From contig NZ_QRZF01000027.1 in NCBI RefSeq assembly GCF_003464595.1, positions 4,106-68,105 of the forward strand: 64,000 nt of DNA, given 5' to 3'. The notes beneath the pieces are model-generated. The model saw only the letters and a program-made list of their open reading frames with translations, was not told where the DNA came from and searched no databases. The DNA comes from Bacteroides intestinalis. GTDB lineage: Bacteria; Bacteroidota; Bacteroidia; Bacteroidales; Bacteroidaceae. Each line of letters opens with the position of its first letter. The first letter of the stretch is position 1. The translations under genes and the position numbers were made by a program. This document shows, in pieces, positions 8,444 through 15,441 of this stretch.

Positions 8444-9517
8444 TTATTCTATAACGGGCGGCACGTCCTGCGAGCCTCCGTCCTTTTCTGTCCAAGCTTT
8501 TATTTCAACACTTTTCAGGGTGATGTCATTCTTGTCGAGTTGCAAGTTGTAGGTGTAGCGATGTCCTTTCTTCCACTCACCGTTGAACAGGGCGGCGTTG
8601 GCGGCGGTCAGGGTGCGGTCGTTGGTTGACGCAGACTTTTGCCCTAATACGAGGTTCAGGGATATCGGGTTGGTACTGGTTTCGTCTTTAGCTTTCGGGG
8701 CAACCAATCCGTAAGCTACCGGTTTCGGGGCACCGATATTACCCGGAAGTTGTGAAGTTCCTGCAGTTGCGGTAAAAGTGATGGTAGTGGTTGGGGCAAG
8801 AGTGATCGTACCGTCATTCAGTGCCAGGGTGCCGGCTGCATTTGCAGCACTGAAAACGGATGTGCCCGTGCCGGTGGTAAGGCTGATACTTTTCACATAG
8901 TCGTACTCGCTATCGGGCACGCGTCCGGCTTTGTATTCGATGGTAAATACAAGTTGTGCTAAGGCGTGTTGCAGATAGACGGTTGGGGTGGCATTAGTTG
9001 CACTTACAGTGATGGCAGTGGCATCGCCTGCAGTATTGCTTGCCGAGCCGTAGAGGTAGTCGGTTTGTGAACAGGCAGTGGTGCTTGTGCCGTCGAAGGT
9101 TTGCGCGGCAGGTAAGGTTAAAGGTATGGTCCGGGTGGTTCCGGATTCTGTGGGGGCCGTTCCATTATCCGGATACCAAGCATAGAGGCGTGCCTGTTCG
9201 GTACGGAGGTTGAGTTTCTTTGCTCCGCCCCAAGTGGTACCGTTTGTGGTGGCAAAGGTAGTATAAACCATAGCAGGATCGGCATAGGCGGTATGACCAT
9301 CGGTACGGGTAAGGTAAGCGCCTATTTTATTTACCTGTCCGGTTGCTGTACCCGTTTCATTCACAATGGAGCGGACGGAGACATTGGAGGCTGTACTGAA
9401 AGAGGGTTGCAGAAAGACAGGAGTATCCGTGTCGGACAGGCAACCGTCGTCGGTACACCCGCCTGCAAGCAGGAGGGTGCAAAAGACGGACAGGTAAAAG
9501 ATTGAGAGTTTATTCAT
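8444..9517 (-). CDS. Fimbrillin family lipoprotein, Thr/Ala-rich
   Basis: Translation from the ATG at 9517 gives a 357-residue lipoprotein (lipobox LAGGC, Cys21) and a 22-nt gap from the upstream gene. The frame extends to 9562 but that start would overlap the neighbour and spoil the signal peptide. SVRSIVN holds Arg49. Typical Mfa-like landmarks follow: VNKIGAYLTR, RLYAWYPDNG, TDYLYGS, HALAQLVFTIEY and a last strand IKAWTEKDG. The sequence is strikingly rich in Thr and Ala, which fits a secreted beta-sandwich. It is closest in layout to the pilin at 9540-10571. Confidence 0.8.
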   Translation of the reverse strand: MNKLSIFYLSVFCTLLLAGGCTDDGCLSDTDTPVFLQPSFSTASNVSVRSIVNETGTATGQVNKIGAYLTRTDGHTAYADPAMVYTTFATTNGTTWGGAKKLNLRTEQARLYAWYPDNGTAPTESGTTRTIPLTLPAAQTFDGTSTTACSQTDYLYGSASNTAGDATAITVSATNATPTVYLQHALAQLVFTIEYKAGRVPDSEYDYVKSISLTTGTGTSVFSAANAAGTLALNDGTITLAPTTTITFTATAGTSQLPGNIGAPKPVAYGLVAPKAKDETSTNPISLNLVLGQKSASTNDRTLTAANAALFNGEWKKGHRYTYNLQLDKNDITLKSVEIKAWTEKDGGSQDVPPVIE

Positions 9518-9539
9518 ATATGAAATAAAACTAATAAAA

Positions 9540-10571
9540 TTACTTAATTTCCAGATTAGCACTACCGACTACTTCTTCCCATTGTGTCACTGTTATAGTA
9601 CCCAAAGAAAGCTCCGTACCACTTAATTTCACTGTATAGAGATGATTTTTTCCGGCAGGCCATGCACCGCTATTAGCGGTAGGTGCTGTCAATTTCACTG
9701 TGTATTCTGCTCCATCAATGGTGAAGGTAGCTTGAATTTTATCATTACCGATGGAAGTAGAAATGGGAAGCACCATGATACTGAATTTTTTGGCACCTGC
9801 ACCGTTAGTAGTAGATTCTAATGTGTAACCATCTTTAATAGTACGCGTATAGGTTGCAGCAGTCGGAGTACCTTCCGTAATTGTACCGTTCTTAATATTC
9901 ATTGTCGGGCTTGCGCCTTTGCTTAAAGTAGTACCGTCACCTACATTCTTCAGTACAATCTTCGTTAACTTACCTGTACCTTCATAATCGGCTGCTTTGT
10001 AAACACGAAAACTTACCATAGAAAGAGCATGCTTCATGGTCAGTTCCACACCTTTAGTTTGGTTTGATTTATTCGTAACTTTTGGAACTGGCGTTGCATA
10101 CATACAATCCACTTCACCATCAGCAGCAGCGATAGAAGTGCCGGTTACATTATCAACGGCAGTGATAGTAGTAGCATCAGTTCCCTCTAAGAGTTTAGCA
10201 GGAATCGTCAAATTAGTAGTATTATACGTATCACCAGTAGGATAATAGGCATAAATCGTAGCCTCTGCATTCGTCAGATATATTTTATCAGACCCGTCAC
10301 TATTCCAAGCGCTGCTACTATACTTATATTTTGCGTAATTATTACTTTTATCACTCGTATAATCTGCTCCCTCAGCATATACCGCCACAGTAGTACCATC
10401 AGCGAACGCAGCACCATCTACTACCCCGCGTGTCAGTGTCACTCTTGGAGAAATCCGTAATTCCACCGGGTCGTTGTTTTCAGCAGTTCCGGTGTTTTGA
10501 TCATCCCAACATCCGGCAGTCAGCAACAGACCGGAAATAAGGGCGAGATTCATCAGTTGTTTGGTTTTCAT
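9540..10571 (-). CDS. Fimbrillin family lipoprotein
   Basis: A 343-residue protein from the ATG at 10571, chosen because it directly precedes a signal peptide ending LLTAGC (Cys21); two upstream in-frame ATGs add only charged residues. Arg48 lies in TLTRGVVDG. The body reads GTTVAVYAEG, then ATIYAYYPTG, VDCMYATP, MKHALSMVSFRVYK and VTQWEEV near the end, all standard fimbrillin landmarks. Local composition is more A/T-rich than its neighbours, which may reflect separate acquisition of this paralogue. Confidence 0.8.
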   Translation of the reverse strand: MKTKQLMNLALISGLLLTAGCWDDQNTGTAENNDPVELRISPRVTLTRGVVDGAAFADGTTVAVYAEGADYTSDKSNNYAKYKYSSSAWNSDGSDKIYLTNAEATIYAYYPTGDTYNTTNLTIPAKLLEGTDATTITAVDNVTGTSIAAADGEVDCMYATPVPKVTNKSNQTKGVELTMKHALSMVSFRVYKAADYEGTGKLTKIVLKNVGDGTTLSKGASPTMNIKNGTITEGTPTAATYTRTIKDGYTLESTTNGAGAKKFSIMVLPISTSIGNDKIQATFTIDGAEYTVKLTAPTANSGAWPAGKNHLYTVKLSGTELSLGTITVTQWEEVVGSANLEIK

Positions 10572-10617
10572 TATTATTTTCTTTTTATCATTCATAACAG
10601 TTCGTTTGTTCATGCTA

Positions 10618-11598
10618 TTATGGAACTAAGTCCAGATCATCATCTACCGATACCAGTTCCCAAGGAGTTACTTTCACAGACAAGATACCCAACTCATTGT
10701 CGGATAGCTTCAATGTGACTTCATGGGAAACTCCCGCCTGAAACATTCTATCCGTAGAGGCAGCGGAGAAAGTGATCGGAATATCTTGGTAAGTCCCCGT
10801 CGATGTTTCCACATCCAATGTATAGGTATGGCCCGCAGCCAACGGAGGAAGCAACAGATCACCCAACGTAATGGTAGTGCCATCAGCCGGAACTTCCTTG
10901 CCCGCATTCCCCTCACCGGGAAGTAGCGAAAGCCCTTTCGTGCCACTGAATGCAGGAACACCCGTTGCCAATGGCAATGTCACGGCACTTTCCGCTTCGT
11001 TTACCTTCACACGAGTAATCTTCACTGCCAAGCCACCGGTCTGCTTCTTACAAGCCTTCAACTGCAAGCGGGTCAGCAGATGTGAGAACTCCAACGGCTT
11101 GTCATAGCTGCTGTTGGTATTCCCGGCAAAGCGGTCACTGTCCCACTTGTTTCCACGTATTTCCGGTGCATACAGCAGATCTTCCTTGCCTGTGAGTGTA
11201 TAAGATACATTACCACTACTATCGGAAACACCTGTCGGAGAAATTGCCACAGCATACAGCCAACTACCCGTTTCGGGATAGACCGGCTGCACACCGCTTT
11301 GCAATTTCCAAGAGACGCTACCATTCGTACCGACTGTTACGCCATGACTTCCCTCATACTTCGCCGTAAGCCCGGAATAGTCTCCTTGCCTCGTGGTAAG
11401 CATTACAGTGGCATCGAAAGCCTTTTCCGGCAGGTTGTCGGCACGAGTGACGGAAGTCTGAATCAGGGCATCCCCGCCAGCACACAAATCCAACGGAACA
11501 ACCTCTTCTACAGGAAGAGAAACGTCGGACGAACAAGCTGCGAGAAAACACAGGGAAACTGACAGCACGGAATGAAACAAAAGGTGAAAACGTCTCAT
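10618..11598 (-). CDS. Fimbrillin family lipoprotein
   Basis: A 326-residue lipoprotein, lipobox FLAAC (Cys22), with SVTRADN giving Arg52. Central landmarks are WLYAVAISPTG, EDLLYAPEIRG and FSHLLTRLQLKACK. The C-terminal strand is VTPWELVSVDD. The EDLLYA and HLLTRL wording links it to the two genes upstream (11618 and 12687), which share the same variants in place of the HALAKV type. The eight fimbrillins therefore fall into at least two sub-types. Confidence 0.8.
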   Translation of the reverse strand: MRRFHLLFHSVLSVSLCFLAACSSDVSLPVEEVVPLDLCAGGDALIQTSVTRADNLPEKAFDATVMLTTRQGDYSGLTAKYEGSHGVTVGTNGSVSWKLQSGVQPVYPETGSWLYAVAISPTGVSDSSGNVSYTLTGKEDLLYAPEIRGNKWDSDRFAGNTNSSYDKPLEFSHLLTRLQLKACKKQTGGLAVKITRVKVNEAESAVTLPLATGVPAFSGTKGLSLLPGEGNAGKEVPADGTTITLGDLLLPPLAAGHTYTLDVETSTGTYQDIPITFSAASTDRMFQAGVSHEVTLKLSDNELGILSVKVTPWELVSVDDDLDLVP

Positions 11599-11617
11599 GA
11601 GTAATTATTTAAATATT

Positions 11618-12619
11618 TTATAATTCAGCTGTACCGGAATCGCCTACAACCCACGGAGTAACGGTAGCAGTAGTAGTAATTTTAACTGCATCATCTGCAG
11701 TGGCCGGTTCCTTCATAGTAAGGGTGATTTTATGAGACTTACCTGTTACGGTAGTCAAATGGGAATCTCCGTTCATGACAGGGACATTATTAAACACCTT
11801 CGTATCACCGCCTACTACAATAGCCACATCCACAACTACTTTATCACCCGCTTTTATCATAATCGGACTTCCCGCAGCAGTGGCAGCTTCAGCAATAACA
11901 GTTTCGGTAATGCCGGGAACAGCCAAAGTTGCCGCAGAACTCCAAGTAACAGTACCATCTGCAGCATCTACTGCCTCAGGTACGGCAACATCCTTCATAG
12001 CAATGCTCTTCAAAGCCACACGTTTACCATTCCATTCGCCACCACCGGATACTTTTTCCAGTCTAATCTCAAAGTTCAATTGAGTCGTCTTATGTGCAAA
12101 TGTCAGATTACGGGAACTTGCTGCTGAGCTTCCATTACCTACAGTTATTGCCGGAGCATACATGACGTCTTGCGTACCGTCTTTCTGGCTAAAAGCAACA
12201 GCAGTTCCGGCATCGGCAACCTGACCGGCAGGAGATACACCGGCAACAAATGAATTGGTACTGTTATCTGTATGATAATAAAGTTCCTGATTCAATGAAA
12301 TCTCTTGGGTAGTACCTACTACGAAAGAGGCTGCCGAAACACTGGCACGGGCAATCAATTGTTTAGAACCATCAATCACATTTTTATCCACTTTAGTAAA
12401 TCCACTCCAGTCCGAAGGGGTATCACCGTCGCATCTCAAAATAGTGGCGGTCACACTGGTGCCATTTTCGGCCACCGCACGTGACACTGCATTCACGCTC
12501 TGACCAATACGGATGGGCACTGCATTTACAGGAGAATCCGGCAAATTACTCTGGTCACTTTCACTGCATCCTGCCGCAATCAACATGGTCAGCAGAGCTA
12601 AACTCAATTTTGTTTTCAT
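11618..12619 (-). CDS. Fimbrillin family lipoprotein
   Basis: This 333-residue protein has a short signal peptide (lipobox IAAGC, Cys18) and AVSRAVAEN with Arg47. The fimbrillin core is visible as DVMYAPAITVG, FAHKTTQLNFEIRL and a C-terminal VTPWVVGDSG. Spacing to the downstream pilin is 19 nt, and 67 nt separate it from the first pilin gene, the largest gap inside the operon. That gap (12620-12686) has no obvious promoter box or hairpin. Confidence 0.8.
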   Translation of the reverse strand: MKTKLSLALLTMLIAAGCSESDQSNLPDSPVNAVPIRIGQSVNAVSRAVAENGTSVTATILRCDGDTPSDWSGFTKVDKNVIDGSKQLIARASVSAASFVVGTTQEISLNQELYYHTDNSTNSFVAGVSPAGQVADAGTAVAFSQKDGTQDVMYAPAITVGNGSSAASSRNLTFAHKTTQLNFEIRLEKVSGGGEWNGKRVALKSIAMKDVAVPEAVDAADGTVTWSSAATLAVPGITETVIAEAATAAGSPIMIKAGDKVVVDVAIVVGGDTKVFNNVPVMNGDSHLTTVTGKSHKITLTMKEPATADDAVKITTTATVTPWVVGDSGTAEL

Positions 12620-12686
12620 ATTCTACGTCTTAATTAAATGATTAATAATTTATTCGTTCGTTTATATAGTAGTTACTATCAAGACT

Positions 12687-13634
12687 TCACTCCCAGCCGG
12701 GAATATCTCCGCTACCGGAATCACCTGCTTCCCATGCTACAATGGTAGCGGTAACCCTGACAGGTACAGGATCGGGAAATGTGGGAGTCGGCAATTCCAC
12801 CTTCACCGTATAGGCTATGCCGCCTTCGCCCTCGCCACCCTCGAAGCTGATAGCCAAGTCATGGTATTCAAGATCGTGGGAACGGTCATCGTCAACGGCA
12901 ATCACCATATCGAGTGTGAAGTCGGACTGAGGTTGCACCAAGGCATAACCGGGAAGCTGCAATACTCCGTCGGTAAATGGAAGCCCTTCGGCATCGGCTG
13001 CGGCGGAATAGATAGGCACAGGAACCGTGGCATCACCATAGGATAATGCAGCGGTTTGCAAAGCCAGTGTAACTTGCCCCGCCAATCCATTGAGTTGCAG
13101 AGAACGGACACGAAGGGAAGGTATATCATCGCCCTCCAAATGAATGGCAAAACTTAATTTCGTCAACAGATGATTGTAAATCAACGTCCCTTTACTGTCG
13201 GAAGTAAAAGGTGAAGAAAGGGAGCCATTTTGCTCACCGCTGAGCAGGAGGTCTTCGTCCCCGGTAAGGGTAAAAGTCAATGTACCATCGGCAGCCATCG
13301 GTACAGGAGGATAGTAACCACGCAGATAGAGCGAAGTACCATCTTCGGGATAATAGCGTACTGGGGTGAGAGTGATCTCGTTTGCCGTGGCGATGCCGTC
13401 CCAAGTAGTAGTATAAAGCCCGGAAGAGGTGCCGCAGGCAATGCATACAGGGGTAGCATCGAATGCATCGACCGCCGCACGGGTATGAATACCGGTATAG
13501 AGGCGGATAGGCACAGGATCGGGAGTATCTTCGGACGAGTGTTTGGCACAACCGGTAAAGGTGGCCGCAACAAGAAGTAGCGGAAGCAGCATGCCACAAA
13601 GTTTGCCGAGAATTATGGGTAAATTCCTTTTCAT
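12687..13634 (-). CDS. First fimbrillin-type lipoprotein of the operon
   Basis: A 315-residue lipoprotein with a long hydrophobic signal ending ATFTGC (Cys29). HTRAAVDAFD places the Arg at 52. Core landmarks are YLRGYYPP, GDEDLLLSGEQ, YNHLLTKLSFAIHL and IVAWEAGDSG near the C-terminus. Its start codon shares one base with the stop of the preceding Rrf2-like gene (TAATG arrangement), which implies translational coupling. Being promoter-proximal it may be the major stalk or the anchor, but nothing in the sequence decides this. Confidence 0.8.
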   Translation of the reverse strand: MKRNLPIILGKLCGMLLPLLLVAATFTGCAKHSSEDTPDPVPIRLYTGIHTRAAVDAFDATPVCIACGTSSGLYTTTWDGIATANEITLTPVRYYPEDGTSLYLRGYYPPVPMAADGTLTFTLTGDEDLLLSGEQNGSLSSPFTSDSKGTLIYNHLLTKLSFAIHLEGDDIPSLRVRSLQLNGLAGQVTLALQTAALSYGDATVPVPIYSAAADAEGLPFTDGVLQLPGYALVQPQSDFTLDMVIAVDDDRSHDLEYHDLAISFEGGEGEGGIAYTVKVELPTPTFPDPVPVRVTATIVAWEAGDSGSGDIPGWE

Positions 13635-14008
13635 TATAGATCGATCAGCTTGATTTCAGATAAATAAAGTCGGGTCATCTGGTTAATGACTCCCAACCGA
13701 TGGGCAGCAGCACGGTATTGCAGATACATCTTCTCCTTGGTGGGTTGATTGCAATTCAAGTGTTCATCAAGAGCTTCCAGAATATTCAGCAGGGATATAT
13801 CCTTATAATCGCGAGTTAGTTCATAGGAAGAAAGAAGCCCGGATGATGGAACTCCTTTACGATGAATCAAATCGGCCCTCTCAAACTTAGTGAGGATGTC
13901 GATCAAATCTTGCGGCGCAATAGTCAATTGTGCTGTGCGATATGGTATGCCACCAGCATAAATGTCGTATAATACGGCGATAGCTGTTTGTGTCAGTTGT
14001 GTTAGCAT
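13634..14008 (-). CDS. Rrf2-like winged-helix regulator heading the pilin operon
   Basis: A 124-residue protein with Rrf2-family layout. An N-terminal helix (QTAIAVLYDIYAG) is followed by a helix-turn-helix (IAPQDLIDILTKFERADLIHR). A wing follows, with SYELTRDYKDISLLNILEALD where Rrf2 proteins have GGYRLA..PEEISLLDIIEA. There is no cluster of three Cys for an Fe-S site; only one Cys (in LNCNQ) is seen. It starts 16 nt from the left inverted repeat of the invertible segment, so inversion would place a promoter directly in front. It is a likely operon regulator, but its target is unknown. Confidence 0.65.
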   Translation of the reverse strand: MLTQLTQTAIAVLYDIYAGGIPYRTAQLTIAPQDLIDILTKFERADLIHRKGVPSSGLLSSYELTRDYKDISLLNILEALDEHLNCNQPTKEKMYLQYRAAAHRLGVINQMTRLYLSEIKLIDL

Positions 14009-14023
14009 AATTATTGTCTTTAA

Positions 14024-14044
14024 CCGTTACTTCGTAAGTAACGG
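14024..14044. repeat. Left inverted repeat (IR-L)
   Basis: CCGTTACTT, then CGT, then AAGTAACGG: a perfect 9-bp dyad around a 3-bp centre. Its reverse complement matches the right-hand copies over 18 and 19 nt including the centre, which reads ACG there. The asymmetric centre gives the site a direction, as needed for a recombinase crossover core. Confidence 0.85.
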
Positions 14045-14280
14045 AAGCACGCAAATACGGAAAATATAAGGTGTTATAGGAATACGGCGGGCGTCTAAAG
14101 AGCAGAATACGCAAAAATAAAGCGTAGAATATCACAGGTCCATGTTGAAGGTGAAACGTGGAAAGGAGAATTTATGTGTTTTCTCATAGCCGATAAGCCG
14201 GTAATATGTCGATTTATAATTTGTCTTGGTTGTTTGAGTCGTGTTTTCAGTTAAATATCAGTCAAAATTATTATTTATAA

Positions 14281-14310
14281 TTTGTTTTTATTAAAAATTT
14301 AATATCTTTG
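14281..14310 (+). promoter_or_regulatory. Bacteroides-type promoter inside the invertible segment
   Basis: A -33 TTTG (14281-14284) and a -7 TATCTTTG (14303-14310, consensus TAnnTTTG) are separated by 18 nt, close to the usual 19-21. Transcription would start near 14317, reading right into the inverted repeats and antisense to the recombinase gene. After inversion it would drive the minus-strand operon from 14008. Confidence 0.75.
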
Positions 14311-14326
14311 CAGCAAGATTATACAT

Positions 14327-14344
14327 CCGTTACTTACGAAGTAA
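14327..14344. repeat. Right inverted repeat, inner copy (IR-R1)
   Basis: CCGTTACTTACGAAGTAA matches the reverse complement of the left repeat over 18 nt and then diverges. It is a direct repeat of the outer copy 31 bp further right. Confidence 0.8.
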
Positions 14345-14357
14345 TGCCTTCTGCATA

Positions 14358-14376
14358 CCGTTACTTACGAAGTAAC
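14358..14376. repeat. Right inverted repeat, outer copy (IR-R2)
   Basis: The same unit as the inner copy but one base longer in match (19 nt, ending GTAAC). It ends 7 nt before the stop codon of the recombinase gene. Either right copy could be the partner of the left site, giving invertible segments of about 320 or 352 bp. Confidence 0.8.
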
Positions 14377-14383
14377 AGCAAAT

Positions 14384-15334
14384 TCAAGCTCCACTCCACA
14401 CTTTTTTTCTTCCAGTAGAAATGTAATCAATTATCATCCGGTTTGCTTTTTCAAGTTCATCTCCTCCAAAACTTTTCAGATAGGTACGAGTAACTTCCAG
14501 TGAGGAATGTCCCAATCCTTCGGAAATGATTTCTTCCGGCACTTGGCAGTACTTGGCAAGTGTAGCCCATGTATGGCGTGCGGTGTATGAGCTGACTTTC
14601 ACCCCTTCTACCCCACACAGTCCGGGAAGTTTGGACAGTTGCAGGTTTAAATCGCGAAGTTTCCCCTGATATTCTTCGAAAGCTTCTTTTTCCGAACAAG
14701 TGCCACTCAGGATATTAAGAAGATAAGGAGAATCTGCTTTATGGTTACGGTAGCGTTCAATCAGTCTCATAGCTTCGGGAAGCACCTTCACACATAGTTC
14801 CGTACCTGTCTTCTGGCGATGACAAGTCAGCAAAGTATCATTCAGGTCCGCTTTATGCAGATGCGCCAGGTCAGTATAAGGCATCCCTTGCAACAGTACC
14901 ATCAATGAAAGAATGTCTTGCGCTTGACGAACCTTCGGCGGTAGCTGTCGGCTTCGGGGCGTATGCACCAGCTTCTGCATCTGTGAAGCTGTAACTGCCA
15001 GCTTTTTTTCCGAAACCACTCCTGTCTTCAGGTTTGCAAACAGACGGAATTCACCCGCCACCAATCCACGGTCCACTGCCCTATTGTAAACCGCACGCAG
15101 CGCACGGATATAAGTAGAGATAGTGTTGTAACTCTTCTGCAAATCTTCCAGATAAGTCTGGAAGCGATGCAAAGCCCCCCTGTTCAGACCTCCCCAGAAG
15201 ATTTCACCACCTCCCACGGATTGGGTAAATGCCCGCAGGGCATACTTGTAGATATTAGCAGTGGCGAAACGCCCCTCCTGCTGCAACTCTACAATGACTT
15301 CATTCATGAAGCCGGTTAAACTGTTTTGTTTCAT
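14384..15334 (-). CDS. Tyrosine recombinase, candidate invertase for the adjacent promoter
   Basis: 316 residues from the ATG at 15334; an ORF extension to 15373 adds a hydrophobic stretch that does not belong to the family. The N-terminal SAM-like DNA-binding domain covers about 1-105 and the catalytic domain 115-310. Visible active-site residues are Lys175 (RQKTG), Arg253 (TARHTWAT), His276 (LGHSS) and the nucleophile Tyr285 (TRTYL). The first Arg is missing: the LLQGMPYTDLAHL segment has Gln149 where Bacteroides relatives usually have Arg before Gly. The gene lies next to the inverted repeats, as in known Bacteroides invertases. Confidence 0.85.
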   Translation of the reverse strand: MKQNSLTGFMNEVIVELQQEGRFATANIYKYALRAFTQSVGGGEIFWGGLNRGALHRFQTYLEDLQKSYNTISTYIRALRAVYNRAVDRGLVAGEFRLFANLKTGVVSEKKLAVTASQMQKLVHTPRSRQLPPKVRQAQDILSLMVLLQGMPYTDLAHLHKADLNDTLLTCHRQKTGTELCVKVLPEAMRLIERYRNHKADSPYLLNILSGTCSEKEAFEEYQGKLRDLNLQLSKLPGLCGVEGVKVSSYTARHTWATLAKYCQVPEEIISEGLGHSSLEVTRTYLKSFGGDELEKANRMIIDYISTGRKKVWSGA

Positions 15335-15345
15335 AATCAATTGTA

Positions 15346-15388
15346 TTAAAAATAAAAAGCACCACACGAACAATGTCGTGCAGTGCTA
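15346..15388 (-). terminator. Terminator between the AAA-ATPase-like gene and the recombinase
   Basis: On the minus strand, AGCAC-TG-CACGA and TCGTG-TG-GTGCT pair around a 6-nt loop and are followed by TTTTTATTTTT. It lies 54 nt after the stop at 15442 and ends about 12 nt before the recombinase start, so the recombinase probably depends on readthrough or on a promoter I cannot recognise. Confidence 0.75.
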
Positions 15389-15441
15389 TGTTTAAAATGA
15401 TAGGATGTATCTGTCGATTCTTATGATTTTCTCTTAAAATG

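Larger units (their letters stand above)
14024..14376. promoter_or_regulatory. Invertible promoter segment, apparently in OFF orientation
   Basis: This 353-bp region fills the gap between the pilin operon and a tyrosine recombinase gene. It is bounded on the left by one copy and on the right by two copies of a CCGTTACTT-N3-AAGTAACGG type repeat in opposite orientation. It contains a promoter that reads rightward, antisense to the recombinase gene, so the pilin operon has no good promoter in this orientation. Inversion across the repeats would turn it leftward, with the start site only a few tens of bases from the gene at 14008. The layout matches the phase-variable invertible promoters known in Bacteroides. 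Confidence 0.8.

Noticed and set aside
14112..14119. A leftward TATTTTTG box inside the invertible segment that could drive the pilin operon in the present orientation
   Set aside because: No -33 TTTG lies at a suitable distance, while the rightward promoter has both boxes. A weak basal promoter cannot be excluded, so the OFF call is a judgement.
14327..14376. The paired right-hand repeats as attachment sites of an integrated element
   Set aside because: The recombinase lies just outside the repeats, there is no cargo between them, no tRNA target is adjacent, and the left copy is inverted, all of which fit inversion better than integration.
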